From: a virus | Length of the DNA: 21,728 bases | IMG/VR virus record: IMGVR_UViG_3300045135_003211 | Location: 1 to 21,728 of that record | Strand: one strand, 5' to 3' | Shown here: positions 1 through 9,175 of the stretch, one piece after another | Layout of the letters: each line of letters starts with the position of its first letter | Numbering within the stretch: position 1 is the stretch's first letter | Position numbers and translations under genes: made by a program | Notes under the pieces: model-generated | The model's database searches: none | Told to the model about the DNA's origin: nothing | The model's input: the letters and a program-made list of their open reading frames with translations, nothing else

Positions 1-535
1 CCTGCCGCATCCGTGACACGCAGGACAACATCATGGGTGCCAACATCGGCATTGCCTGGCGTGCCGCTGAGAACGCCGGTGTCGGCGTTAAATGTCAGCC
101 ACTCTGGCAAGGTCTCCGCCGACAGCGTCAGGATATCGCCGTGGATCAGGTCATCATCGTTGCCAGCAAACGTGTAGATGTAGGCCCCATCTTCATTCAC
201 TGTCGTGACCGCAACCTGCGACGTCACCGTTGGCTCGTCGTTGACGTTCTCAACCGTCAGGGTGAAGCTTTCTTCGCTATAAGCACCTGCCGCATCCGTG
301 ACACGCAGGACAACATCATGGGTGCCAACATCGGCATTGCCTGGCGTGCCGCTGAGAACGCCGGTGTCGGCGTTAAATGTCAGCCACTCTGGCAAGGTCT
401 CCGCCGACAGCGCCAGGATATCGCCGTGGATCAGGTCATCATCGTTGCCAGCAAACGTGTAGATGTAGGCCGCGTCCTCATTCACTGTCGTCACCGCAAC
501 CTGCGACGTCACCGTTGGGGTGTCGTTGACGTTCA
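1..535 (-). repeat. 285-bp tandem repeat encoding putative-Ig (He_PIG-like) domains, running off the window
   Basis: The block starting at 286 repeats the block starting at 1 with a 285-bp period (95 codons). Only a handful of mismatches are visible over about 250 bp, for example around 128/413 and 185-206/470-491. Each unit encodes PEWLTFNADTGVLSGTPG followed by a VTDAAG ending. The array is cut by the window edge, so the copy number is unknown. Confidence 0.9.
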
Positions 536-3500
536 GAACCGTTACCGCAACCGCCTGGGTTGTGGCATTTCCGGCCACATCGGTGGCTGTCACGTTCAGG
601 GTCATTGGCCCTTGCCCCGGCGGGGCCATAACCGCGCCCGATGGAAGCAACAGGTCGCTGCCGTTCAGAACGAAGCCGTTTGCGGGGCCGGCGATGCTCC
701 AGACAACGCCGTCTTCGCTGGCCTCCAACGTGCCGACCGTGGTCTCGCGTTCGTTCAGGGTGAAGCTGGCGCCCAGGATCTGCGGGGCAGCGGTATCGAT
801 CACAATTTGCTGGTTGTATGTCTGACCCTCGGTTCCCGACAGGGTGTCCACCACCTTGGCGGTGATCTCGAAATTGGCGGTTCGGGCAGTCGAGGCGGGA
901 TCAAGGACGCTGAAGCTGCGCCCCGAAACGGTTGCCTGCACGGGCGTTCCGCCGGCAAAGCTGACCATCAGCACCTGTCCCGGCGCCAGATCGGCATCAA
1001 GGCTGCCGCGGAAGATGCGCCCGGTAATCGCCTCGCGCGTGATAAAGTCGGAGGCCGAAGCGCCGCTGTCGCGCGTCATCGAGGTGAAGCTGATCGCCTG
1101 AGTGGGAACACGCTGCACGGTCAGGACGCCATCGGCAAAGGGCCACTGCGCGGGATCGCTGGGCAGGCTGGTGCCGATATCGACGCTGCGCAAGAGACCG
1201 CCAGCATCCAAGAATTGCAGCAGTCCGCGTTGGTCTTGCGGCAGGTCGCCTTGGACATGGTATTCTATGCTGCTGCCATCCGCACCGCTGCCAAGCACCA
1301 GACGCTCGCCCAGTTGCAGGTCGGTGATAACCAAAGGCGCCGCCATCCCCTCTGAACTGACAGGCGCCGCCTGAACATCGAATGTGTCGATGCCGCCGCC
1401 CCCGGTCAGGGTGTCCGCGCCGCCGCCGCCATTCAGCGTATCATTCTGCGCGCTGCCGATCAGAGTCTCTGGGGCGGATGTCCCGGTCAGGGTGACGGCG
1501 ATCGTCGCATCGCGCGCGCTCAGCGCCTCGATCGCGGTAATCCCTGTTGCAGCGCCCAGATCGAACGTGCCGCGCAGGCTGAGGGTGTCAATACCATTGC
1601 CCCCGTCGATCGTATCCCCGACGCGGTAGGCGATCACGTCATCGCCTTCGCCAGCAAGGATGGTGTCACCCCCGCCCCCGCCCAGGATCGTGTCGTTGCC
1701 CGCCGATCCGGTGATCGTGTTCGCCGCGGCCGTGCCGATCACGGTCACATCCACCCCGGTCGCGTCCGAGGCATCAACGTTCACCGCCGTGAACAGCGCA
1801 TCGCCATCAACTGCGATCCGCCCGGTCGGGGCCGTCACCGCAACGGCGGGCAGGTCCACCCGCAGGCTGGTTGCAGCGGTTGCACCATCCAGCACAAGCG
1901 TGCCCGATCCGGGCGCCACCGTGGCAAAGGCGGTAGGCGACTGCGATAGCGTGATCGTTGCCGCCTCAGAGGCCAGCGTGTTGGTTGTATCCTGCGCCGT
2001 GACGGTGATTGTGCGCTGCGGGGCCGTCGCGCCCTCGGCAGGTTCGTAGGTGCTGACAAAGGCGACCTGCTGCAGGATCGCATCAAAGGCGCCCAGTGCG
2101 GCCTGCTGCGTGCCCGAGGCCAACACCAGACCGCCATCGGCGCCAGCCGTGACCGTGATCGCGTTTGCTGCGGCAAAGGCCGTTCCGGCTTGCGTCAGGA
2201 CCAGTTGATCGCCGGTCTGGCGGCCAACTTCGTCGATCGTCAGCGTCAGGCTGTGCAGGGTTGTGCTGTCCACGTCGCGGATTTGCGCCCGCGGGGCCAA
2301 CACAAGCCCCTTGCCGTGCAGACCCGCGACAAAGGTTGCCTCGGCGCCGGTTCCAGCCGCGTCGGCGCCATTCAGGTCAACCACCGGGGCGTCGGCGCGC
2401 CCCTTAGTCTGCACCTGGGCAAGGTCGGCGCGCTGAACCAGGCCTTCGGCATCGGTCAGCTCAAGCGTGATGCGCCGCACGCCAGTGCCCGGCGCCTCCG
2501 AGGTATTGGCGAAGGTGATCGCACGGAGCGCGGCCTGATAGTCTGCAACCGTGGCTGCGCCCGTCAGGGTCATGACCCCGGCTTGGGCGTCATAGTCGGC
2601 GGAAATGGCCGAAGCCTGCCCGCTGAGGGCCAGTTCATCGCTGCCCGCCTTGAAACCCGAAGCGATCATAACCCGGGCCGAGGCAACGTCGGTGGCGTCA
2701 GGATCGGTCACTGTCAGCGTGGGGGCAAGCGTTACAGCCGCCTCGCCTTCGACCGCAACAACCGGCGTCGTCGGGGTCGCACCGATCACCAGCGGGTCGT
2801 TTACCGCCTCGACCGTCACGCTGCGCACCACCGACACGGTCTGCCCGGCCTGACCGTTGACAGCATCGACATCGGTCAATTCAATCGTCAAGGCACGTTG
2901 GCCTGCCACGGGGGCATCGCCCTCGGTGGCAAAGGTCACTTGGCGCAGCAGGGACTGATAGGCGGCGCGACTTGCGATGCCGCTGATGCTCAGACTGCCG
3001 GTCCCGGCATCATAGGTTACACCCAGCGTCGTCGATGCGCCCAGCGCAAGCATGTCGCCAACCTCGGGGTTGGAGATCGTGACCACGGCCCCCGCCATCT
3101 GCGCGCTGTCCACATCCGTGATGGTCAGGTTAGGGGCGACGGCAGTTGCCGCACCGCCTTCAACGTGACGTGCCGCCGCAGCCGTCGCAGGCAGGACAAC
3201 GGGTGCATCGTTGACGGGCGTGATCGGGATCGCAACCGTTGTCGCGGCCGAGTTCAGGCTGGGCAAGGCCGCATCCACCACCACATAGCGCAGGCTTGCC
3301 CCGCTGGTGACATCCGCCGCCGGCGTAAAGCGCAGCCCAAGCGCCCCGCCGGTCAGGGCCAAAGGCGTCACGCCTGCGCCAAGGGCAATCGCATTGCCTG
3401 CGGCGTCGCTGAGCGTGCCCCCCGTCACCCCAAGGATCCGGATGGAGGTCGGTGTCGTTCCGTCCGCATCCGACAGCACGGCCGGTTGCAGCGTCAGGTT

Positions 3501-6500
3501 CACGGCTTCTGGTGTCTGATCCTCGGTGATCGGGGCAATCGGCGCGGTTGGAATGCCGCCGGCCTCGGGCGCGACATTGTCGATGGTCTGAAGCGTGATC
3601 GTCACCGGATCGGGATCGGCGCTGGCCACATCGCGGTCCGAGACAGCGACGGTCAGGCTGGGGGATTGCCCTTCGGCAACCGTCAGCGTCAGACCGGCCA
3701 GGCTGGCATTTACTTCCGCTGCCGTGCCGCTCAGCACCAGCGTGGTGCCGCCACCGGTTGCGCCGGGCGCCGACAAGGTGCCACGCGTTGCCGTCAGCGT
3801 TACGTCAAGGATGGCCGAGTCCGCATCCCGGACCGAAATCTCGCCCACGGGCGAGGCGACAGCAACCTTGACCGCGACGGCGTCCGCAGGGGCCGTCAGA
3901 ACGGGCGCCGCCGCCGCGATTGCAACATCGACCCGGCCGCTGGCATCGGCGGTCAGCGCATCATTGTCGCTGAGAATATAGTCGATCTGGCCACCGGTCA
4001 GGCCAGGCCGTGCCACGAAGGTCAGTCCGGCAAGCGCCGCGGTCACCTCGGCTGCGGTGCCCGACACCTGGATCGAATCCGTATCGGGCAACACCGATGC
4101 ACCACCCGGATCCGCAATCGACAAGGCCCCATAGGCCGAGATCAGCGTTAGTGTAACATCGTCACCATCGACATCGGCGACTGTGATCGGGGCGATCGCC
4201 GCCCCGGTTCCCGCAGTGACCGACGCCGTCGCGGGGGCGTCAATCGTGGGCGCATTGTGAACGGTCATGGCGTTCGTGGCGCTGCCAACGCGGCCACCGG
4301 CAGACACCGTCACCTGCACTTCGGCGCTGGATGCCTCGCCCTCGGCGGTGAAGGTCAGCCCCATAAGTTGCACATTCACCTCAGACAGGCTGCCCTGAAC
4401 GGTCGCAAGCGAGGGGGTTCCGTTCTCACCTGTTATCGTCACTGTCAGCGGATCGTCAACGCTATCGCGGAAATACTCCACCATGACCGGCAGCATCACC
4501 GCTTCACCGGCGGCGACATCGGACATGCCCATCATCAGCACTTCGGGAATGAAGGGATCATCATCGTGGATCACGCCGACGGCAGATGACGTGCCCAGCT
4601 TCACCGTGCCGGTAGGATCCGAGAGCGACACAAGAAACGACCGGTCGCCGTCACGGTCTTCGTTGCCCGCCAGCGCGATCTCAATCTCTGCTGTCACCTG
4701 GCCCGCTTCGAAGGTCAGTTGGCCCGAGGGGATCTGGCCGCTGGCGAAATTGGCAGCCCCAACCTGATCCGAGGTGACAACCCGGTAACCTATGGTGGCG
4801 GCCACATCGACATTGCCCGACCGAGTAACGACAAAGCGAAGCGTGGCAGCGTCACCCGTCTGGCCTTCAAGAACATCATCGTTGGCTGCCACCGCTTCGA
4901 TGTCAAAGCGCACTGGCACGACAACCCCGACCGAGGCGGCCTCGACAGCTGAGCTAAAATCATCCCCCGACAGCAGCGTAACATCTTCACCTTTCAGGTA
5001 ATCTGCCAGCACTTGCGCGGCTTCGCCCTGGGCCACAACCTGCACGCGCGCGATCTCGGTCAGCTGCCCGACCGGCGACAGGTCAGCGCCGGCGGCCGCG
5101 ATCTGGGCAACTGCGCCGCCGACCACGGTTGCGAAATCAGCCTGCTGCCCGGATGTCACCGCAGGCACAAGTTCAGACGCCAGGCTGGCAAGAAAGCCGG
5201 TCGGGCTGGCATCGGCAAGCGAGGTTGACAACCCGCCCGAGGTGTAGTCCGTAGCCGCAATCCGCCCGGCCAGTGCCTCGAACACCGCCACACTGGCGCC
5301 GCGCTGATCGTCATAGGTCTCTGGCATAAGGGCGACCATCGCCTCGGACGCAATCTCGACAACGGTCGCGACTGCGGCAGCGATCCGCTGAAATGCCACG
5401 GCATCCGCGGCTGCGGTCGCGTCGCTGCCCGATGCGCTGGCAAAGGGATCGTAGCCGCGCATCTTGGCCTCGTTCGGGCCAGGCATATCGTCCTCATTCG
5501 GACCGCCCGATGTCCCGAACATCGCTGTGCGTACGACATGATAGGCCTCTGCGGTGGTCCCGCCTTCCAGGCGCTCGACCGTGCGGATCAGGGTCGAAAT
5601 CGGGCTGATTACGGAATAGCCCGCCGGCGCCTCGTATTGAGAGTTGAAGTCTAACCCTGTGGAAATGTCGGTGCCGCCATACATAATTAGCGGTCCGCTT
5701 GCGCCCAGGATTGAGAATCCCCCTGTTGGATCGGTCACGGCCACAGCGTCATCGGCGCTGAGGACCCGATTGCCGTCATTATCAGCAAATATCGTCACGC
5801 CATCGAGATAGCCGTCAACCGCACCACCCTGGGTGCTGCCGTCAACAATCACAACGCTGGTTGAGCGGACGTTGAAATCGGTCGTCAAGCTGTTTCCGGC
5901 GGCGTCAGAGGCAACAAGGGTAAGCCCCGTCACTTCAAGGACGTCGCCACCCTCAGCCGTCACGAAGGATTGGTCGTCGTTGGTGACGGTATAAAGGAAG
6001 TCAAACGAAGTGCCGATGGCCGGCGCCTGCGGATCAAGCGTTGCGATCCGCGCGGCGGTCCCTATCGTGATCGCAAGCTCCGCCTGATCCAGTGCCCCGG
6101 TGTCCAACGTAACCCGCTCATTGAAACTGACGGTGAACCGCAAAACGTCGGCCGTATCGCCGGCCGTATAGGTGCCCGCGTCCGGCAGTTCGATTTCCTC
6201 AACCTGCGGCGCCTCAGTGTCAAGGATGACCGTCGTCGTGGAAGACGTCGAGGAGTTACCAGCAGCATCCGTCTGCGCCACAGATACGGTGACACTACCC
6301 TCTCCAAGCGTATCAACCTGGTCAGAGCTCAGCGCAATCGCGTCAGCACCACCTGTCCCGGTGATGGTTTTCGTCACCGTCCCGCTCTGACCGTCAAACG
6401 TCGCGACAATTGATGCTCCGTTCTCACCAGTCGCAGTGATCACGCCTGCGGCAGCCTCAGCAGCTGTCGCTCCTCCGGCAACACCAGTGCCAAGCGCAAG

Positions 6501-8528
6501 TGTCGGCGTGTTCGGAACAACCGTGTCAATCGTGAAGGTCGTCGTGGAAGACGTCGAGGAATTACCAGCAGCATCCGTCTGCGCCACAGACACCGTGACA
6601 CTACCCTCTCCAAGCGTATCAACCTCGTCAGAGCTCAGCGCAATCGCGTCGGCACCACCTGTCCCGGTGATGGTCTTCGTCACCGTCCCGCTCTGACTGA
6701 CAAACGTCGCAACAATCGATGCGCCGTTCTCACCAGTCGCCGTGATCACACCAGCTGCAGCCTCAGCAGCCGTCGCGCCTCCAGCAACACCAGTGCCAAG
6801 CGCAAGTGTCGGCGTGTTCGGAACAACCGTGTCAATCGTGAAGGTCGTCGTCGAAGACGCTGCCGTTTGTGCATTACCAGCAGCATCCGTCTGCGCCACC
6901 GATACGGTGACACTACCCTCTCCAAGCGTATCAACCTGGTCAGAGCTCAGCGCAATCGCGTCAGCACCACCTGTCCCGGTGATGGTTTCCGTCACCGTCC
7001 CGCTCTGACCGTCAAACGTCGCAACAATCGATGCTCCGTTCTCACCAGTCGCAGTGATCACACCAGCTGCAGCCTCAGCAGCCGTCGCGCCTCCAGCGAC
7101 ACCAGTGCCAAGCGTAAGTGTCGGCGCATCGGGTGCTTGCGTATCAACATCATAGGTCGCCGAGGTCACTTCGGCCGTTGGCGCATTCCCTGCACGATCG
7201 ACAAAGTCTGTGGACAGCCGGACAACATTCCCCTCCGCCGTTACATCTGCATCGGCTGTCAGTGTGGCTGTATAGACGAAATGATCGATGTCACCGCTAG
7301 TCTCTCGCACTGGACCAGAAAGGTTGCTGAGTTGCGCGTTCTGGGCGGTCAGATCGTCCAGATCGAAAAACACCACCGCCTCGGAAAAGCGGATCGTAAC
7401 AGTCGCGGTCTCACCCGCCGCCAAGCTAGCGCGGCTGAGCGTGATGACCGCTAGAGGCGGGGTGGTGTCGGGCGTCGAGGGCGAAAGATCGCCCACCAGC
7501 GCACGCGCCTCGGTCACAGCGTCGCGCAGCCCCGTGGCGAAGTCTTCCCCAAGCGTACCGGCCTCAAGCTGCGAAACCAGCACATCGGTGCCTGCGATCT
7601 GCGCGGCGACGATATCGACGAGGCTGCCACCCTCGGCTTCAACCAGCTCGTCAATGACATCGAAAAGGGCCTTTGCCGCAGTCGCCGCCGATGCCGCCTC
7701 GGCCCCATCCCCGAGGCCGGCAGCAGCCCCCAGCGCAGTCTCCAGCAGTTCGTCCCCCAAGGTCAGAGAGGCTTGACCGTCGATCTGCGCGGCGATTACG
7801 CCAAGTGCAGCCCCAACCGCGGCCTGCGCGGCCTCGGCGCCCGCCTCGGGGGCCAGGCTTTGGGCCAGCAGCATCACGGTAGCGATCTTCGCGGCAGCCG
7901 CTTGCGCGGCCAGCGCCCCGTCATCGCCTGCCGCCGCGCCGGCGAAGACATCGGTTGTCAGTAGGTCAATCGATGGGTCAATCCCCAGTGCGATGCCCAC
8001 CTGCGCCTGCGCCTCAGATGCAGAAAGCGTGCCCCCCTCGGCGTCAATCAGCGCCTGGACTAGCGTCGTCAGCGGCGAAACCACCGTCGACCCAGCCGGC
8101 GCCATCATCACCGCATCAAACGGCAGCCCCGTGCTGACGTCAAAACTCCGGTCGGTCGGCTCTGCCACGATAATGCCGCCACTACCGGCAAGGCCCGAAT
8201 AGGCGCCCGAAGCATCTGTCTCTACCGCGTCGCTGGCGATGCCGTTCACCAGTCGGAAGACCCGCGCAAACGCGATGTAGCCATCCGACACAACGCCGTC
8301 GGCGTCATCCGGGCCGGGATCGGCCTCGGGCAGTGCGCCACCGCCGCCACCGCCGCCACAGGCCGCCAGCAGGAACGGCAATACCGCAAGCGCCGACACA
8401 TTGCGCCGAAGACCACGCGCCGGGCTATGCGACAGCCGCCGCAGCGCCTCGGCGAAGCGCTGCGCATCCAACGGGGCGGGGTTCGACAACAACGCATTGC
8501 TGGGGCGGCTTGGGGGTGGCGACATCAT
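1..8528 (-). CDS. Giant multidomain repeat surface protein (lipobox, Ig-like, Calx-beta, cadherin-like, RTX, putative-Ig repeats), C-terminus beyond window
   Basis: One minus-strand frame is open from the ATG at 8528 to the window edge (2842 codons, no stop); I confirmed the phase at several points. A purine-rich GAGAGGA ribosome site lies just upstream. Residues 38-57 give RGLRRN, a hydrophobic stretch and a lipobox ending LLAAC (Cys57), then seven glycines. Residues 82-353 are an Ala-rich domain opening with DGY. About 354-455 is Ig-like. About 461-768 hold three near-identical ~102-aa Ig-like repeats and 769-895 another Ig-like unit. 905-1200 repeats the DGY-type domain. About 1210-1322 is a Calx-beta domain ending in HDDD. 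About 1330-2090 are cadherin-like repeats. 2264-2383 hold RTX nonapeptides such as GSAGNDTILGGGG. From about 2665 come 95-aa putative-Ig (He_PIG-like) repeats. Known relatives are calcium-dependent adhesins; an adhesion or biofilm role and surface location are inference. The C-terminal secretion signal, if any, is outside the window. Confidence 0.93.
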   Translation of the reverse strand, partial: MMSPPPSRPSNALLSNPAPLDAQRFAEALRRLSHSPARGLRRNVSALAVLPFLLAACGGGGGGGALPEADPGPDDADGVVSDGYIAFARVFRLVNGIASDAVETDASGAYSGLAGSGGIIVAEPTDRSFDVSTGLPFDAVMMAPAGSTVVSPLTTLVQALIDAEGGTLSASEAQAQVGIALGIDPSIDLLTTDVFAGAAAGDDGALAAQAAAAKIATVMLLAQSLAPEAGAEAAQAAVGAALGVIAAQIDGQASLTLGDELLETALGAAAGLGDGAEAASAATAAKALFDVIDELVEAEGGSLVDIVAAQIAGTDVLVSQLEAGTLGEDFATGLRDAVTEARALVGDLSPSTPDTTPPLAVITLSRASLAAGETATVTIRFSEAVVFFDLDDLTAQNAQLSNLSGPVRETSGDIDHFVYTATLTADADVTAEGNVVRLSTDFVDRAGNAPTAEVTSATYDVDTQAPDAPTLTLGTGVAGGATAAEAAAGVITATGENGASIVATFDGQSGTVTETITGTGGADAIALSSDQVDTLGEGSVTVSVAQTDAAGNAQTAASSTTTFTIDTVVPNTPTLALGTGVAGGATAAEAAAGVITATGENGASIVATFVSQSGTVTKTITGTGGADAIALSSDEVDTLGEGSVTVSVAQTDAAGNSSTSSTTTFTIDTVVPNTPTLALGTGVAGGATAAEAAAGVITATGENGASIVATFDGQSGTVTKTITGTGGADAIALSSDQVDTLGEGSVTVSVAQTDAAGNSSTSSTTTVILDTEAPQVEEIELPDAGTYTAGDTADVLRFTVSFNERVTLDTGALDQAELAITIGTAARIATLDPQAPAIGTSFDFLYTVTNDDQSFVTAEGGDVLEVTGLTLVASDAAGNSLTTDFNVRSTSVVIVDGSTQGGAVDGYLDGVTIFADNDGNRVLSADDAVAVTDPTGGFSILGASGPLIMYGGTDISTGLDFNSQYEAPAGYSVISPISTLIRTVERLEGGTTAEAYHVVRTAMFGTSGGPNEDDMPGPNEAKMRGYDPFASASGSDATAAADAVAFQRIAAAVATVVEIASEAMVALMPETYDDQRGASVAVFEALAGRIAATDYTSGGLSTSLADASPTGFLASLASELVPAVTSGQQADFATVVGGAVAQIAAAGADLSPVGQLTEIARVQVVAQGEAAQVLADYLKGEDVTLLSGDDFSSAVEAASVGVVVPVRFDIEAVAANDDVLEGQTGDAATLRFVVTRSGNVDVAATIGYRVVTSDQVGAANFASGQIPSGQLTFEAGQVTAEIEIALAGNEDRDGDRSFLVSLSDPTGTVKLGTSSAVGVIHDDDPFIPEVLMMGMSDVAAGEAVMLPVMVEYFRDSVDDPLTVTITGENGTPSLATVQGSLSEVNVQLMGLTFTAEGEASSAEVQVTVSAGGRVGSATNAMTVHNAPTIDAPATASVTAGTGAAIAPITVADVDGDDVTLTLISAYGALSIADPGGASVLPDTDSIQVSGTAAEVTAALAGLTFVARPGLTGGQIDYILSDNDALTADASGRVDVAIAAAAPVLTAPADAVAVKVAVASPVGEISVRDADSAILDVTLTATRGTLSAPGATGGGTTLVLSGTAAEVNASLAGLTLTVAEGQSPSLTVAVSDRDVASADPDPVTITLQTIDNVAPEAGGIPTAPIAPITEDQTPEAVNLTLQPAVLSDADGTTPTSIRILGVTGGTLSDAAGNAIALGAGVTPLALTGGALGLRFTPAADVTSGASLRYVVVDAALPSLNSAATTVAIPITPVNDAPVVLPATAAAARHVEGGAATAVAPNLTITDVDSAQMAGAVVTISNPEVGDMLALGASTTLGVTYDAGTGSLSISGIASRAAYQSLLRQVTFATEGDAPVAGQRALTIELTDVDAVNGQAGQTVSVVRSVTVEAVNDPLVIGATPTTPVVAVEGEAAVTLAPTLTVTDPDATDVASARVMIASGFKAGSDELALSGQASAISADYDAQAGVMTLTGAATVADYQAALRAITFANTSEAPGTGVRRITLELTDAEGLVQRADLAQVQTKGRADAPVVDLNGADAAGTGAEATFVAGLHGKGLVLAPRAQIRDVDSTTLHSLTLTIDEVGRQTGDQLVLTQAGTAFAAANAITVTAGADGGLVLASGTQQAALGAFDAILQQVAFVSTYEPAEGATAPQRTITVTAQDTTNTLASEAATITLSQSPTAFATVAPGSGTLVLDGATAATSLRVDLPAVAVTAPTGRIAVDGDALFTAVNVDASDATGVDVTVIGTAAANTITGSAGNDTILGGGGGDTILAGEGDDVIAYRVGDTIDGGNGIDTLSLRGTFDLGAATGITAIEALSARDATIAVTLTGTSAPETLIGSAQNDTLNGGGGADTLTGGGGIDTFDVQAAPVSSEGMAAPLVITDLQLGERLVLGSGADGSSIEYHVQGDLPQDQRGLLQFLDAGGLLRSVDIGTSLPSDPAQWPFADGVLTVQRVPTQAISFTSMTRDSGASASDFITREAITGRIFRGSLDADLAPGQVLMVSFAGGTPVQATVSGRSFSVLDPASTARTANFEITAKVVDTLSGTEGQTYNQQIVIDTAAPQILGASFTLNERETTVGTLEASEDGVVWSIAGPANGFVLNGSDLLLPSGAVMAPPGQGPMTLNVTATDVAGNATTQAVAVTVLNVNDTPTVTSQVAVTTVNEDAAYIYTFAGNDDDLIHGDILALSAETLPEWLTFNADTGVLSGTPGNADVGTHDVVLRVTDAAGAYSEESFTLTVENVNDEPTVTSQVAVTTVNEDGAYIYTFAGNDDDLIHGDILTLSAETLPEWLTFNADTGVLSGTPGNADVGTHDVVLRVTDAA
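6190..7135 (-). repeat. Three tandem ~306-312 bp repeats encoding Ig-like domains
   Basis: Inside the giant gene the unit containing ATGENGASIVATF and the linker TVVPNTPTLALGTG occurs three times. Equivalent bases lie at 7021, 6709 and 6403, so the periods are 312 and 306 bp (104 and 102 codons). The copies are almost identical in nucleotides. The six-base difference in period matches a short insertion (GNAQTAASS versus GNSSTSS) in the linker. Near identity at DNA level suggests recent duplication or gene conversion. Confidence 0.9.
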
Positions 8529-8837
8529 GGTGAGATCCTCTCTGCGGCGCCTCTTGAGAGCAAAGGCTGATGTTCAAGCGCTTCAGCGCTCATTAAACCC
8601 TAGGACTTTTGTGGCAGGAAACCCTAGGACTTTTGTGGCAGGCCAAAATCGGATTGCCATGGGTCAAGATTTTCGCCTGAAGCCACCCATAATACAAGCC
8701 ATTTTTGGTCCTCAGCGGCTGTGTCGAGCGCGAAAGGCGCTTAAGTGTTCGATCCCGGATGATCACATAGCCCCTCGTCGATCGGCGCTTTTCATGGCAC
8801 GCTGGGTTCTGACCGAGGCGCGGGACTGGAGAGCAAC
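8529..8837. other. Intergenic region between the giant gene and the IS debris
   Basis: This 309-bp stretch holds the ribosome site of the giant gene (adjacent to 8528), the 24-bp tandem repeat and, from about 8746 (TGTTCGATCCCGG), what may be the left non-coding end of an IS481-type element leading to its transposase start at 8838. I see no convincing open reading frame. The IS481 end position is a guess from the TG dinucleotide and its distance from the gene. Confidence 0.5.
8595..8642. repeat. Perfect 24-bp tandem direct repeat upstream of the giant gene
   Basis: The 24-bp unit beginning AAACCCTAGGACTTTTG and ending TGGCAGG occurs twice back to back, at 8595-8618 and 8619-8642, with no mismatch. 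Each unit contains the palindrome CCTAGG. The repeat starts 67 bp upstream of the giant gene's start codon, on its promoter side. It could be a regulator binding site or the scar of a short duplication at an insertion. Confidence 0.9.
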
Positions 8838-9085
8838 ATGCTGATCAAGCTTCACAGCCAAGCCACGACGACGCCGAAGGTCAGGGCGGCGATACAGGGC
8901 AGCGATGAACCGGCCTGGGTTCTTGCGGACCGCCACGGGACGACCAAGCAGACTGTATGGAAATGGCGTAAGCGCGACACCGTCGACGATCGCAGCCATA
9001 CGCCTCATCGGCTTCAAACTACACTGACGCCTGCGCAGGAGGTCGTGGCTGTGGCGTTACGCAAGGCATTCCTGATATCTCTCGA
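8838..9085 (+). pseudogene. IS481-family transposase, N-terminal fragment
   Basis: The ATG at 8838 follows a GGAG ribosome site and opens a frame whose first ~83 residues look like the N-terminus of IS481-type transposases. It reads MLIKLHSQATTTPKVRAAIQ, then a helix-turn-helix with QTVWKWRKRD, then HTPHRLQTTLTPAQE. After LRKAFLISLD (about 9085) the similarity stops. The frame continues only as an out-of-phase reading of another gene fragment. The whole DDE catalytic core is missing, so this is a dead remnant. The family call rests on remembered family sequence, not a search. Confidence 0.8.
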
Positions 9086-9163
9086 CATTTCCGCTCCGCC
9101 CACCAGCCGATCCGCGTGGCAGGCTCGGTCTATTACGAGAACAGCCTCAAGACCCAAGTCTGA
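9086..9163 (+). pseudogene. Short internal fragment of a second phage primase gene
   Basis: From 9089 the plus-strand frame reads FRSAHQPIRVAGSVYYENS and ends in a stop at 9161-9163. The primase of this same window has FKSAHQPIRVAGSVHAKSG at about residues 179-197 (DNA 13903 onward). Across the twelve SAHQPIRVAGSV codons the two DNA stretches differ almost only at third positions. This is therefore a diverged homologue under past protein-level selection, not a recent copy. It is sandwiched between the IS481 stub and the IS1111-type element and has no start of its own. Confidence 0.75.
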
Positions 9164-9175
9164 ACTGATGCGGTG

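Noticed and set aside
33-1355. Long forward reading frame of 440 codons opposite the giant gene
   Set aside because: It lies antisense to RTX and putative-Ig repeats, has no ribosome site, and repeats only because the opposite strand repeats. The minus strand shows recognisable domains.
2190-4151. Forward reading frame of 653 codons
   Set aside because: It is a Gly/Arg/His-rich shadow of the cadherin-like region with no recognisable domain. High GC produces long antisense frames.
6190-7135. Regular repeats considered as a CRISPR array
   Set aside because: The units are about 306 bp, near identical along their length and in frame. There are no short repeats with unique spacers.
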